Source of the DNA: an uncultured Eggerthella sp.
GTDB lineage: Bacteria; Actinomycetota; Coriobacteriia; Coriobacteriales; Eggerthellaceae
Direction of reading: 5' to 3'
Length of the DNA stretch: 64,000 nucleotides
Assembly: GCA_905203045.1 (NCBI GenBank)
Contig: CAJKUH010000008.1
Coordinates: 15,166 to 79,165, forward strand
The position numbers and the translations under genes were made by a program. Under the pieces are notes generated by a model that searched no databases, was not told where the DNA came from, and saw only the letters and a program-made list of their open reading frames with translations. The first letter of the stretch is position 1, and each line of letters starts with the position of its first letter. Below, piece by piece: positions 34,716-43,268 of this stretch.

Positions 34716-36218
34716 CTATTTTGCTTCGGGACGCATATGCGGGAACAGCAGCACGTCGCGAATAGAGGGCTGGTTCGTCAGCAGCATCACCACGCGGTCG
34801 ATGCCGATGCCGATGCCGCCTGCGGGAGGCATGCCGTACTCGAGAGCGCGGATGTAGTCGGTGTCGTATTCCATGGCCTCGTCGTCGCCGGAAGCCTTTT
34901 CCTCCATCTGCTTCTGGAAGCGCTCAGCCTGATCAACCGGGTCGTTCAGCTCGGCGAAGGCATTGGCGTATTCATGACCGGCGATAACCAGCTCGAAACG
35001 GTCGGTAAGACGTGGGTCGTCTTCGAAGCGCTTGGCAAGCGGGCTTACCTCCACCGGGTAGTCGCACACGAACGTGGGGTTCACCAGCGTGGGCTCGCCG
35101 ATTTCGTCGTACAGCTCGGCAATAAGCTTGCCGGCCGTCCACTCGGGCTTCACTTCGATGCCGTTCTTCTTGGCAAGCTCGGCCAAGTGCTCTACCGGCG
35201 TGTCCAAGTCTACGTCTTCGCCGAGCGCCTTGGAAACAACCTCGGTCATGGGAATAGAAGGCCATTCACCCGAGATGTCGATGGTCTGGCCCTGGTACTC
35301 AAGCTGCTCGGTGTCGTTCACGGCAGCGTTTGCCGCCTTGATAACGCCCTGTGCCAGCTGCTTCATACCCTGCAGGTCGTTGAAAGCGCAGTAGGCTTCC
35401 ATGGTGGTGAACTCAGGGTTGTGCGTCGGGTCCATGCCCTCGTTGCGGAAGACGCGGCCGATTTCGAACACGCGCTCGAAGCCGCCCACCAGCAAGCGCT
35501 TCAGGTGCAGCTCGGTTGCGATACGCAGGTAGTTTTCCTGGTTCAGCGCGTTGAAATGCGTGATGAAGGGCTTTGCAGTAGCACCACCCTGAATGGTTTG
35601 CAGGATAGGCGTTTCCACCTCATAGTAGCCATCAGCTTCCATATAGCGGCGGAACGCAGAAAGGATCTTCGAGCGCTTCTGGAAGGTATCGCGCACCTCG
35701 TCGTTCACGATAAGGTCAACATAGCGCTGACGGTAACGGGTTTCCTTGTCGTTCAGGCCATGGAACTTTTCAGGCAGCGGACGCAGCGCCTTGGAAAGCA
35801 GCTGGAACGAGTCTACCGCCACCGAAAGCTGGCCGCGGCGCGTGCGCATCATAAGGCCGTGAGCGCCGATCCAGTCGCCCAGGTCCAAGTCCTTCATTTC
35901 AGCGAAGGCTTCTTCGCCGAGTGCGTTGATGCGGCAGAAGAGCTGAATGCGGCCCGTGGCATCCTGCAGCTCGAAGAAGATGATCTTGCCCTGAACACGC
36001 TTGGCCATAACACGGCCTGCGATGGAAACAGCGTCTTCAGTGTTTTCGCCATCAGCCAGCTCGGCGTACTTCTCGTCCAAATCGGCAATGTGATGGGTGT
36101 ACTTGAATGCGGCATGGCCGTAGGGGTTCTTGCCCGCAGCGTACAGCGCCTCGCGCTTGGCGCGGCGCACCTCGATCGGATCGTCTTCGATTACTTGCTC
36201 GTTGTGTTCTTCTGCCAT
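34716..36218 (-). CDS. lysS: Lysyl-tRNA synthetase, class II
   Basis: LysS charges tRNA-Lys. This 500-residue protein has the N-terminal OB-fold anticodon domain (SIAGRVMAKRVQGK...) and the class II catalytic motifs: motif 2 FRNEGMDPTHNPEFT and motif 3 GGIGIGIDRVVML near the C-terminus. Length is normal. It follows greA after 20 bases on the same strand, so the two form a unit. A ~270-base region with element B2 separates it from clpC downstream. Confidence 0.96.
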   Translation of the reverse strand: MAEEHNEQVIEDDPIEVRRAKREALYAAGKNPYGHAAFKYTHHIADLDEKYAELADGENTEDAVSIAGRVMAKRVQGKIIFFELQDATGRIQLFCRINALGEEAFAEMKDLDLGDWIGAHGLMMRTRRGQLSVAVDSFQLLSKALRPLPEKFHGLNDKETRYRQRYVDLIVNDEVRDTFQKRSKILSAFRRYMEADGYYEVETPILQTIQGGATAKPFITHFNALNQENYLRIATELHLKRLLVGGFERVFEIGRVFRNEGMDPTHNPEFTTMEAYCAFNDLQGMKQLAQGVIKAANAAVNDTEQLEYQGQTIDISGEWPSIPMTEVVSKALGEDVDLDTPVEHLAELAKKNGIEVKPEWTAGKLIAELYDEIGEPTLVNPTFVCDYPVEVSPLAKRFEDDPRLTDRFELVIAGHEYANAFAELNDPVDQAERFQKQMEEKASGDDEAMEYDTDYIRALEYGMPPAGGIGIGIDRVVMLLTNQPSIRDVLLFPHMRPEAK

Positions 36219-36238
36219 GTGAATTCCTTATTTGCTAC

Positions 36239-36706
36239 TTAGCGCTCGATAGAAAGAATGCTCATCTTGATAACGCGGCCAGTGGGGCCCTGTGCCTCTA
36301 CCGCGTCGCCCTGCTTGTGGCCCAGCAGCGCTGCGCCAACGGGCGATTCGTTGGAGATCTTGCCCTCGGCGGAGTTTGCCTCAGCACCACCGACGATGGT
36401 GAATACGCGCTCGCGACCGCCCATGTTCACGGTTACGCGGCTGCCGATGTTGACACGGCCCGATTCGGTGGGAGCTTCCACGATGGTAGCCTCGCCCAGG
36501 ATGCGGGTGATTTCCGCGATGCGGGCCTCGTTTGCGGCCTGCTCGTTTTTAGCGTCGTCGTACTCGGAGTTCTCGGAAATATCGCCGAATTCGCGAGCTA
36601 CGCGGATGCGGTCGCCGATCTCGGCGCGCTTTTCCGTTTCCAGGAAATGAAGTTCCTGTTCAAGCTTTTCCTTGCCTTCTTGAGTAAGAACGTAGTTGTT
36701 GTCCAT
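36239..36706 (-). CDS. greA: Transcription elongation factor GreA
   Basis: GreA rescues stalled RNA polymerase by stimulating transcript cleavage. This protein of about 155 residues has the N-terminal coiled coil with the acidic tip (GDISENSEYDDAKNEQ) at about residues 39-54 and the C-terminal FKBP-like domain (NESPVGAALLGHKQGD). The start at 36706 has GAGGGG upstream; a longer frame to 36742 adds residues not seen in the family. It is co-transcribed with lysS. Confidence 0.95.
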   Translation of the reverse strand: MDNNYVLTQEGKEKLEQELHFLETEKRAEIGDRIRVAREFGDISENSEYDDAKNEQAANEARIAEITRILGEATIVEAPTESGRVNIGSRVTVNMGGRERVFTIVGGAEANSAEGKISNESPVGAALLGHKQGDAVEAQGPTGRVIKMSILSIER

Positions 36707-36761
36707 GGTGTTACACCCCTCGGCCTGGCATGCGCCGGCCAATCTTCCTTTCCTATACTCG

Positions 36762-36803
36762 CGAAAAGGGCGCGCCCCTATAAAAGAAGCGTGCCCTTTG
36801 CAT
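36762..36803 (-). terminator. Terminator of tatA
   Basis: On the minus strand AAAGGGCACGC pairs with GCGCGCCCTTTT across a 14-base loop region, ending in T-rich sequence. Confidence 0.7.
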
Positions 36804-36829
36804 CCCGTGATGAAGCGAAGCGATTAAGC

Positions 36830-37114
36830 TTATGCCTCTTCTTTTTTAGCCTCTGCGTCGGCGCTGGCTTTCTTGCCAGGCTCAGGCTTGTCGATAACCT
36901 CGACCTCGATTTCGTCCTTGGCTTCAGATGCTGCCTTGGGAGCAGGCTCTTCAGCTTCTTCAACCTTCTTGTTGCCGCCCAGACCTTCGCGCAGGTTCTT
37001 CACTGCCTTGCCGATAGCGGTACCAAGCTTGGGAAGGTTCTTGGGTCCGAAAAGAACGAGGATAACTACGAGGATGATGACGATCTCTAAAGGACCGAAA
37101 GGCCCAATCTTCAT
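36830..37114 (-). CDS. tatA: Sec-independent translocase subunit TatA
   Basis: TatA forms the pore-like part of the twin-arginine protein exporter. This 94-residue protein begins MKIGPFGPLEIVIILVV, a short membrane helix, then FGPKNLPKLGTAIGKAVKNL, the amphipathic TatA helix. After that comes a ~40-residue tail rich in Glu, Lys and Ala, longer and more charged than usual. GGAGG precedes the ATG at 37114; a frame extending to 37198 is not needed. No tatB or tatC is in the window, so partners must be elsewhere. Confidence 0.93.
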   Translation of the reverse strand: MKIGPFGPLEIVIILVVILVLFGPKNLPKLGTAIGKAVKNLREGLGGNKKVEEAEEPAPKAASEAKDEIEVEVIDKPEPGKKASADAEAKKEEA

Positions 37115-37244
37115 GAAGCACCTCCGTGACGGTGGCGGGCCTGCGCCGTAAAAGCGGGCCCTAATGTTTCTGCGAGTACCTGAAAAGTACTCTAACAAAA
37201 AAGAACGGTACCCTTTTCAGGATACCCTTCAGTGGTTGCAATGG

Positions 37245-37318
37245 TCGGGATGACAGGATTCGAACCTGCGACCTCTGCGTCCCGAACGCAGCGCTCTACC
37301 AAGCTGAGCCACATCCCG
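37245..37318 (-). tRNA. tRNA-Pro (anticodon CGG)
   Basis: Read on the minus strand: acceptor CGGGATG / CATCCCG, D arm GCTC...GAGC, anticodon stem-loop CTGCG-TTCGGGA-CGCAG giving CGG, T arm GCAGG-TTCGAAT-CCTGT, discriminator A. CCA is encoded at 37242-37244. Confidence 0.95.
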
Positions 37319-37361
37319 TTGTTGTGATTAGCGGGTTGTATACTACCACACTTCCCGCAAA

Positions 37362-37388
37362 AAGGAAGAGGGCGCTCATGCGCCCTCC
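37362..37388 (-). terminator. Terminator of the first NlpC/P60 gene
   Basis: GAGGGCGC and GCGCCCTC pair around 4 bases and on the minus strand lead into TTCCTTTTT. Confidence 0.88.
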
Positions 37389-37393
37389 ATAAT

Positions 37394-38494
37394 TTAGTAG
37401 CGAACGTACCACATTCCAGAGTGGACTGCGCTGATCTTCACCACGTCACCGGTACGGGGCGCGTGGATCATCTGGCCGTTGCCGATGTAGATGCCCGTGT
37501 GGTGGCTGTTCAGGCAGAAATCGCCCGGCTGCGGGTTGGTAACGCGCTTCCAGCTTGCCATGGTGTAGGTGGTGCACCAATGGTTGCCCATCTTGCCGGT
37601 GATGCAGTAGCCCACCAAGCCCGAGCAGTCGAAGGCGTTAGGACCGGCCGCACCCCACACATAGGGCTTGCCCAGCTGGGCATAGGCGCGGTCTACCACT
37701 GTGTTGCCCGTAACGGTTTGCGTAGCGTTGTTGTCAACGTTGCTGCTGCCCTTGCTGGAGCCGGAATTGGACGACTGCTGCTGTTGCTGCTGCTGGGCAG
37801 CGGCTGCCGCTGCAGCAGCCTCACGAGCAGCTGCTTCCTGACGGGCCTTTTCCGCTGCTTCTTCTTCCTTGCGCATCAATTCCTGCGCTTCGGCAGAAAG
37901 GTTGTCGTAGGTCTGCTGCATCTGAGCCGTGGTGGCTTCAGCCTGTTCCTTCACCGATTTGGCTTCTGCAGCCTTGTCGGATGCCACCTGGGCCTGCTCT
38001 TCGGCTTCTTGCTTGGCATCTTGCAGCTCTTCACGTGCGCTCTTGGTTTCGCTTACCAATTCGGCGTCGTTTTCATTGAGCATTTCGAGTGTGTTCCACG
38101 TGGTGGCAAACTGCTCGAAGGAAGAAGCGCCCAGGATAACGTCGATGAAGCCAGTGTTGCCCGAGCGGTACATGTCACGCGCACGGTTGCCCAGCTTTTC
38201 CTGGTAGCCTTCGATTTCCTTGGTTTTCTGGTCTACCTTCTGCTGAGCTTCATCGACCTTCTGTTCAGCGGCCTTCTGCTCATCTACGGCAGCGTAGTAA
38301 TTGTTGGATGCTTCGTCCAACTGGTCTTGCATTTCGTTGAGTTTGTTGAGCGCTTGCTGCGCCTCTGCCTGCTTTTCAGCAGCGGTAGGCTCGGCCAAGG
38401 CAACCGTGGTAGGAACGGCCAAGCCCGCAGTAAGCACGACAGCCATTGCGGCTGAAGTGAGCGCCCGCTTGTGTTTTGCGATTGAAATACCCAT
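37394..38494 (-). CDS. Secreted NlpC/P60 peptidoglycan hydrolase
   Basis: This 366-residue protein has an N-terminal signal peptide (to about residue 33, VALA), a long Lys/Glu/Gln/Ala-rich coiled coil (~35-215), a Gln/Ser/Asn-rich linker and a C-terminal NlpC/P60 cysteine peptidase (~255-366). The catalytic Cys is in FDCSGLVGYC, and the His lies in HHTGIYIG. Such enzymes cut stem peptides of the wall; coiled coils hold them inactive or anchor them (RipA-like). A close paralogue follows on the same strand. A 7-bp inverted repeat (GAGGCAC / GTGCCTC, 38577-38599) lies upstream. The start has AGGAGG upstream. Confidence 0.93.
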   Translation of the reverse strand: MGISIAKHKRALTSAAMAVVLTAGLAVPTTVALAEPTAAEKQAEAQQALNKLNEMQDQLDEASNNYYAAVDEQKAAEQKVDEAQQKVDQKTKEIEGYQEKLGNRARDMYRSGNTGFIDVILGASSFEQFATTWNTLEMLNENDAELVSETKSAREELQDAKQEAEEQAQVASDKAAEAKSVKEQAEATTAQMQQTYDNLSAEAQELMRKEEEAAEKARQEAAAREAAAAAAAAQQQQQQQSSNSGSSKGSSNVDNNATQTVTGNTVVDRAYAQLGKPYVWGAAGPNAFDCSGLVGYCITGKMGNHWCTTYTMASWKRVTNPQPGDFCLNSHHTGIYIGNGQMIHAPRTGDVVKISAVHSGMWYVRY

Positions 38495-38576
38495 CGTGAG
38501 TTTCCTCCTGGTGGTGTAGTGGTGCGATTAAGCGATAGCTGATTCAGCTTAGCAAAGGGCACGGCAGGGTCGCAAT

Positions 38577-38599
38577 GAGGCACATACGCATAGTGCCTC
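38577..38599. promoter_or_regulatory. Inverted repeat upstream of the first NlpC/P60 gene
   Basis: GAGGCAC and GTGCCTC flank 9 bases, about 85 bases before the gene start. It may be an operator or a leader hairpin. The rest of 38495-38819 holds the palindrome at 38711 and the terminator of the second paralogue. Confidence 0.4.
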
Positions 38600-38710
38600 C
38601 GAATGCATGTTTCTTCGGCATTTACCCAGGTCATACCCATATGTGCATTTTGCGCTTGAATTGTGAACGACCGAAGATGCGGCAATGAAGGCTTTTGCGC
38701 CCCCCCCGTT

Positions 38711-38738
38711 GACCAAAAAGGGACTGTCCCTTTTGGTC
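38711..38738. repeat. GGGACTGTCCC palindrome, arms GACCAAAA
   Basis: A near-perfect palindrome (one extra A on the left) with the core GGGACTGTCCC and outer arms GACCAAAA / TTTTGGTC, between the two NlpC/P60 genes. Confidence 0.85.
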
Positions 38739-38772
38739 GCCTTTCGGCCCCACCGTTCGCGCCCTGAAAAAG

Positions 38773-38798
38773 AAGAAACCCGCCGAAGCGGGTTTCTA
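38773..38798 (-). terminator. Terminator of the second NlpC/P60 gene
   Basis: GAAACCCGC and GCGGGTTTC pair around CGAA; on the minus strand TTCTTTTT follows. Confidence 0.88.
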
Positions 38799-38819
38799 AA
38801 AGTTGTTTTCAGCGATTCG

Positions 38820-40022
38820 CTAGTAGCGAACGTAGATCATGCCGGACTGAACCGGACCGACCTTAACCACGTCGCCCGTGTGGGGAGCATGGATCATCTG
38901 GCCGTTGCCGATGTAGATGCCGCAATGGGTTGACGAAGTAACAACATCACCGGGCTGAGGATTGGAAACGCGAGTCCAACCCATGAAGGTGTACGTAGTG
39001 CCAATGCGGCTGTAAGAACCGGTAAGGCAGTAGCTTACGAAACCAGAGCAGTCGAACGAGTTAGGACCATTTGCGCCCCATTCGTAGGGCTTGCCCAGCT
39101 GGGAGTAAGCGCGGCTTACTACGCTGTTGCCGGAAACGGTCTGCTGCTTGTTGTTGTTCGTGCTGGAATTGTTCTTGTTGCTGTTGTTCTTGTTGCTGCT
39201 CGAATTGTTGCTGGAGCTGCTGCTGCTCGAATTGTTGCTGGAGCTGCTGTTGTTGCTGGAGCTGTTGTTTCCGCTGTTCGAATTGTTGCCGCTGTTGTTG
39301 TTCGTGTTGGCAGCAGCTGCATCGTTACCTGCAGTGCCGCTCTGCTCAGCCTGAGCAGCTGCCTGCTGCTGAGCCTGCTGCTGAGCCTCCTGTTCCTGCT
39401 TTACCAGTTCCTGAGCTTCAGCGGAAAGGCTGTTGTAGGTCTGCTGCATTTCAGAGGTTTTCTGGTCTGCGGCAGTAGCGATGGACTTGGCCTCTTCAGC
39501 CTTGTCGGATGCAACCTTGGCCTGGTCTTCTGCTTCCTGCTTGGCATTCTGCAGTTCCTCGCGGGCCGTCTTGGTTTCAGAAACCAGCTGAGCATCGTTG
39601 TCGTTCAGGGTTTCCAGCATGTTCCACGTGGTGGCAAACTGCTCGAAGGAAGAAGCGCCCAGGATAACATCAAGGAAGTTGGTGTCGCCAGAGCGGTACA
39701 TGTCGCGGGCACGATCGGAAAGACGGCTCTGATCCTGTTCGATCTGGGAGGTTTTCTCTTCGATCTGCTTCTGGGCCTCGTCTACGCGGTTCTGAGCATC
39801 GATCTGCTCCTGATGAGCCTGCTCGTAATTGCTGCAAGCTTCATCAAGTTCGGACTGATACTGGTTCAACTTCTGCAGGGCAGCCTGAGCTTCAGCCTGC
39901 TTGTCGTCGGAAGGTGCAGCATATGCGCTTGCCGCCGGTACCGAAAGGCCGACAGCCAGAACAGCAGCGAAGGCTGCGTTCAAAGCCATCTTAGGCTTGG
40001 AAGTGCACATCTGTTTCGTCAT
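38820..40022 (-). CDS. Secreted NlpC/P60 peptidoglycan hydrolase, paralogue
   Basis: This 400-residue paralogue of the previous gene has the same layout: signal peptide (to about residue 36), coiled coil, linker and NlpC/P60 domain with FDCSGFVSYC and STHCGIYIG. The linker (~245-290) is a long run of Asn and Ser with some Lys and Gly, much longer than in its neighbour. The coiled-coil sequences and C-termini are similar enough to indicate a tandem duplication. It probably shares a role in daughter-cell separation or wall turnover. It has its own ribosome site, its own terminator and about 325 bases separating it from its sister. Confidence 0.93.
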   Translation of the reverse strand: MTKQMCTSKPKMALNAAFAAVLAVGLSVPAASAYAAPSDDKQAEAQAALQKLNQYQSELDEACSNYEQAHQEQIDAQNRVDEAQKQIEEKTSQIEQDQSRLSDRARDMYRSGDTNFLDVILGASSFEQFATTWNMLETLNDNDAQLVSETKTAREELQNAKQEAEDQAKVASDKAEEAKSIATAADQKTSEMQQTYNSLSAEAQELVKQEQEAQQQAQQQAAAQAEQSGTAGNDAAAANTNNNSGNNSNSGNNSSSNNSSSSNNSSSSSSSNNSSSNKNNSNKNNSSTNNNKQQTVSGNSVVSRAYSQLGKPYEWGANGPNSFDCSGFVSYCLTGSYSRIGTTYTFMGWTRVSNPQPGDVVTSSTHCGIYIGNGQMIHAPHTGDVVKVGPVQSGMIYVRY

Positions 40023-40179
40023 ATAAAAGAGCCTCCTAGCGCTTTCGCGTTGACCTTGCGCATGTTTGGGACGTATCCCTAGCGCAATAATTCAGCTTCA
40101 TCCATGGTAGCAAACCCGTGTTGCACAACGCAAAGTTATGTGAAGAGCAGCTTCATAATGCCAGCTCAGCGGCATGTGC

Positions 40180-41655
40180 CTATTCATTCTCGTCGTGATC
40201 GTGTTCACGCTTGTAGCGACGCTCGGCTTCATGAGCCGCATGCGACTGCATGTTGCTTGCGGAGGGCAGCTCCATTTCGAAATGCTGCCCACGCGCACTG
40301 GCCGCCTTTGCCTGGAAAAAGAGGAACGCGAAGCCCAGAACACCCGCCACCAACGAAGCGGCCAGAATGGCCACCTTGGCAATCATCACCGAGGATGCAT
40401 CGGCAAATGCCAGGTTCGCCACGAAGATGGACATGGTAAAGCCCACGCCACCCAGCAATGCCGCACCCAACATATGGGCCCAGTTCACGTTTTCAGGCAA
40501 AGCCGAAAGCTTCGCCTTCACAATGATGAAGCTCATGAGCATGATGCCCAGCGGCTTGCCCGCCACCAGGCCGAAGAACACGCCCAGGAAGATGGGGCTG
40601 GAAAGGATCTCGCCCGCTGGCGCCTGCATGAAAGCGACATCGGCATTGGTAAGCGCGAACAAAGGCAGAATGGCGAAGTACACCCACGGGTACAGCTTGC
40701 GTTCCAGGCGCGTTGCCGGCGGCACCACCTGACGCGACACACGCGCCAAGCGCGAAACGCTGGCAAGGTAGTCGGCCTGCCCGATTACCGGCTGGTCGGG
40801 CACGAAGTTTTCTTCCGCTTCCTTCACGCGCTGCCCCGACCAGCTGGCGAAATCCTTCAGCTTCACGTGCGAGCCCGAGGGAATGGTGAACGCCAGCAGC
40901 ACGCCGGCAATGGTGGAATGCACACCCGACATAAATATGCAGTACCACAGCACCGCACCCACCACCAGATACGGCACCAGCGAGTACACATGGGTACGGT
41001 TCAGCACGATAAGCACCGCCAGCACCACCGCTGCCGCCGCCAACCATATAAAAGAAGGACTTTGGCCGTAGAAAATGGCAATGACCAAGATGGCCACAAT
41101 GTCGTCTGCGACGGCGAGCGTGCTAAGGAACACGCGCAGGCCTGCCGGCACACGCGACCCCAACAGCGCCAGAATGCCCAATGCGAAGGCAATGTCGGTC
41201 GCGGTGGGCACGCCCCAGCCCATCATGGTTTCGGGGTTGCCGGCGTTGAACAACAAGTAAATGCCCACCGGCATGAGCACGCCGCCAATGGCAGCACCCA
41301 CCGGCAGGATGGCCTGGCGGATGTTGGTAAGCTCCCCCACCGTCATCTCGTACTTGATTTCCAAGCCCACCAAAAGGAAGAACACCGCCATGAGCACATC
41401 GTTGATGATGTGAGCCAGCGACATTTCCGCATGATTGGCACCGAAGCCCACCACCACCTCGGTATGCCAGAATTCCGTGAACGTGCCATGCGCAGCTGTG
41501 TTCGCCACCACCAACGCCACAATGGCAGCCAAGAGCATGACTCCCGCTGCCTTGGTGGTTGAATGGGTAAGCTCGAGCACTTTGTGGTAACGACGTTGGT
41601 GCGAGGACACTTCATTGATGAAGATGCCTGTTTCCTTATGCGGTTTATGGGTCAT
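40180..41655 (-). CDS. nhaA: Na+/H+ antiporter NhaA
   Basis: This membrane protein of 491 residues exports sodium in exchange for protons. The ion-binding segment LAVADDIVAIL carries the two adjacent Asp residues of NhaA, and GVPTATDIAFALG and HIINDVLMAVFFLLVGLEIKYE are clear family signatures. It is about 100 residues longer than E. coli NhaA, mostly a central loop and a His-rich C-terminal tail. AAAGGAA precedes the ATG. It is transcribed singly. An NhaC-type exchanger is encoded at 61416. Confidence 0.95.
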   Translation of the reverse strand: MTHKPHKETGIFINEVSSHQRRYHKVLELTHSTTKAAGVMLLAAIVALVVANTAAHGTFTEFWHTEVVVGFGANHAEMSLAHIINDVLMAVFFLLVGLEIKYEMTVGELTNIRQAILPVGAAIGGVLMPVGIYLLFNAGNPETMMGWGVPTATDIAFALGILALLGSRVPAGLRVFLSTLAVADDIVAILVIAIFYGQSPSFIWLAAAAVVLAVLIVLNRTHVYSLVPYLVVGAVLWYCIFMSGVHSTIAGVLLAFTIPSGSHVKLKDFASWSGQRVKEAEENFVPDQPVIGQADYLASVSRLARVSRQVVPPATRLERKLYPWVYFAILPLFALTNADVAFMQAPAGEILSSPIFLGVFFGLVAGKPLGIMLMSFIIVKAKLSALPENVNWAHMLGAALLGGVGFTMSIFVANLAFADASSVMIAKVAILAASLVAGVLGFAFLFFQAKAASARGQHFEMELPSASNMQSHAAHEAERRYKREHDHDENE

Positions 41656-41974
41656 AGCACATTCCTTTGCCGAGGTTTCAGCTTTCCACGATAGCAGAGC
41701 GAATCATTCAAAAATTCTTGGTAATGGCAACGTTTATCCAACGTTTTAGAACAAGTTCATTTTTATTGATGACATTGTGAAGAAGTGCGCTAGACTAATA
41801 AACGAAGAGGGTTGACGAGGGGAAATAAGAAACCGCTTCCCTAAAAAGAAGGTGCTACTGGGGCGCACCGAACGCGCATCCCATAGCACGAATCGCTTGC
41901 TTTCCAAGCGCTTCAGTTTCCTGAGGGGCCCCTCGAAGAACCGCGAAGTTTGTTTCAGTTTGAGAGGTGAAATC

Positions 41975-42538
41975 ATGGAAATCACCATCACCGGCCGCAA
42001 GATGCCCGTCACGGAAGCTATCCGCTCCTATGCCGAGGAAAAAATCGGCAACTCCATGAAGGTCATGGACATCAGTCCCCTTACCGCCGAGGTTGTTCTG
42101 CAGGTTGAAAAGAACCCTGCCAACCCCACTCCCGCCAAGTGCGAGGTGACCATGCGTGCGCGTGGTCATATCATCCGCGTTGAGGAAAACGAAGAAACCA
42201 TGTATGCCGCAATCGACGTTGCTGCCGCCAAGGTTCTTCGCCAGCTGCGCAAATACAAGACGCGCGTTATCGACAAGAAGATTTCCAGCGCACCGGCAAA
42301 AACGGGTTCCGACCTCGACATCGACGGCTTGATGGATGAGCTTTCCGCTGACGATGAAGTTGTACGCGTGAAGGAACTGGTTCTTGAGCCTCTTACCGAA
42401 GAGGAAGCCCTGGTCCAGATCGATCTTCTGGGTCACGATTTCTTCGCCTACATCGATCGCGACACCAATGCTGTGAATATTCTGTATCGCCGTGAGCATG
42501 GCGGCTACGGTTTGCTGAAGGCAACCGAAGAGGAATAA
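41975..42538 (+). CDS. hpf: Ribosome hibernation factor HPF, long form
   Basis: The long HPF parks 70S ribosomes as inactive 100S dimers in stationary phase. This protein of about 187 residues has the N-terminal ribosome-binding domain (MEITITGRKMPVTEAI...) and a C-terminal dimerisation domain (EEALVQIDLLGHDFFAYIDR...NILYRREHGGYGLL), joined by a short linker. GAGAGGTGA precedes the ATG at 41975. A longer frame to 41852 has no ribosome site. The leader of more than 200 bases between 41745 and the gene is long and AT-rich at its start and could carry stress control, but I cannot name a site. Confidence 0.95.
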   Translation: MEITITGRKMPVTEAIRSYAEEKIGNSMKVMDISPLTAEVVLQVEKNPANPTPAKCEVTMRARGHIIRVEENEETMYAAIDVAAAKVLRQLRKYKTRVIDKKISSAPAKTGSDLDIDGLMDELSADDEVVRVKELVLEPLTEEEALVQIDLLGHDFFAYIDRDTNAVNILYRREHGGYGLLKATEEE

Positions 42539-42559
42539 AACCTTTTAGGCATATCTAGC

Positions 42560-42597
42560 AAGGGAGGCTCGCTGCATGCGAGCCTCCCTTTTTCTTT
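42560..42597 (+). terminator. Terminator of hpf
   Basis: A 13-bp stem (AAGGGAGGCTCGC / GCGAGCCTCCCTT) with loop TGCAT is followed by TTTCTTT. Confidence 0.95.
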
Positions 42598-42601
42598 GTA
42601 G

Positions 42602-42628
42602 CAAAATGGGGACAGTCCCCTTTTTGTT
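42602..42628. repeat. GGGGACAGTCCCC palindrome at a gene end
   Basis: CAAAATGGGGACAGTCCCC continues into TTTTTGTT, nearly self-complementary. It overlaps the stop codon of the gamma-carbonic anhydrase gene and probably serves as its terminator. Confidence 0.8.
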
Positions 42629-43136
42629 ATCCCGCTGCGTAGCGCTTCGCTTCTTCAACATAGAGAGGCGTGTAATAGGCTATGCGTTCTGCCACTTCTT
42701 CGGGGGCGAACGTCTTCTTCACCTTGGCGGGAACGCCGGCAACCAAGCTGTTCGGTGGCACCACGGCACCTTCCAGCACCAAAGCCCCTGCTGCAACTAC
42801 CGAGCCTTTGCCGATTACCGCACCATTCAGCACCGTGGAGCCCATGCCAATCAGGACGCCATCTTCCACCGTGCAGCCGTGCACCACGGCGTTGTGTCCC
42901 ACCGTTACGTCGTTGCCGATGGTAACGGGAAAGCCGTTGTCGATGTGCACCGTCACGTTGTCCTGGATGTTGGTGCGCGCACCAATGCGCATCGGCTCGC
43001 TTTCCGCGCGCATCACCGCGCCGAACCATACCGAGGAATCTTTCCCCAGCACCACATCTCCGCACACCGTGGCATTTTCGGCGACGAATGCCGCTTGGGA
43101 CGTGTCGGGCGTATGCCCTTCAATCGGAATAATCAT
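42627..43136 (-). CDS. Gamma-type carbonic anhydrase family protein
   Basis: This 169-residue left-handed beta-helix protein is made of hexapeptide repeats, like the archaeal Cam and E. coli YrdA/CaiE family. The likely metal-binding histidines are in DNVTVHIDNG and VGHNAVVHGC. Members hydrate CO2 or have related functions. The gene lies 132 bases downstream of an amino-acid ABC transporter ATPase gene on the same strand. That gap holds a complete palindrome which may end the upstream transcript, so co-transcription is uncertain. The stop overlaps another such palindrome. Confidence 0.87.
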   Translation of the reverse strand: MIIPIEGHTPDTSQAAFVAENATVCGDVVLGKDSSVWFGAVMRAESEPMRIGARTNIQDNVTVHIDNGFPVTIGNDVTVGHNAVVHGCTVEDGVLIGMGSTVLNGAVIGKGSVVAAGALVLEGAVVPPNSLVAGVPAKVKKTFAPEEVAERIAYYTPLYVEEAKRYAAG

Positions 43137-43237
43137 GCTGCCCCTCCTTGAGTTGGTGCCTGTCGCCTAAAGATTATGCCCCGAAGCGAAAAGAGCCCGC
43201 CACCTTTCGGCAGCGGGCGGGCACCTGTTTTGGAAAA

Positions 43238-43268
43238 TGACAAAATGGGGACTGTCCCCATTTTGTCA
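43238..43268. repeat. Perfect 31-bp GGGGACTGTCCCC palindrome
   Basis: TGACAAAATGGGGAC and its exact complement flank a single T. It ends at the base directly before the stop codon of the ABC ATPase gene and presumably acts as that gene's terminator. Confidence 0.92.

Noticed and set aside
34737..36242. 501-codon open frame antisense to lysS
   Set aside because: lysS has all class II synthetase motifs; the antisense frame has none.
38495..38819. Cyclic di-AMP (ydaO) riboswitch upstream of the NlpC/P60 genes, seen in some actinobacteria
   Set aside because: The conserved ydaO segments are not recognisable in either upstream region.
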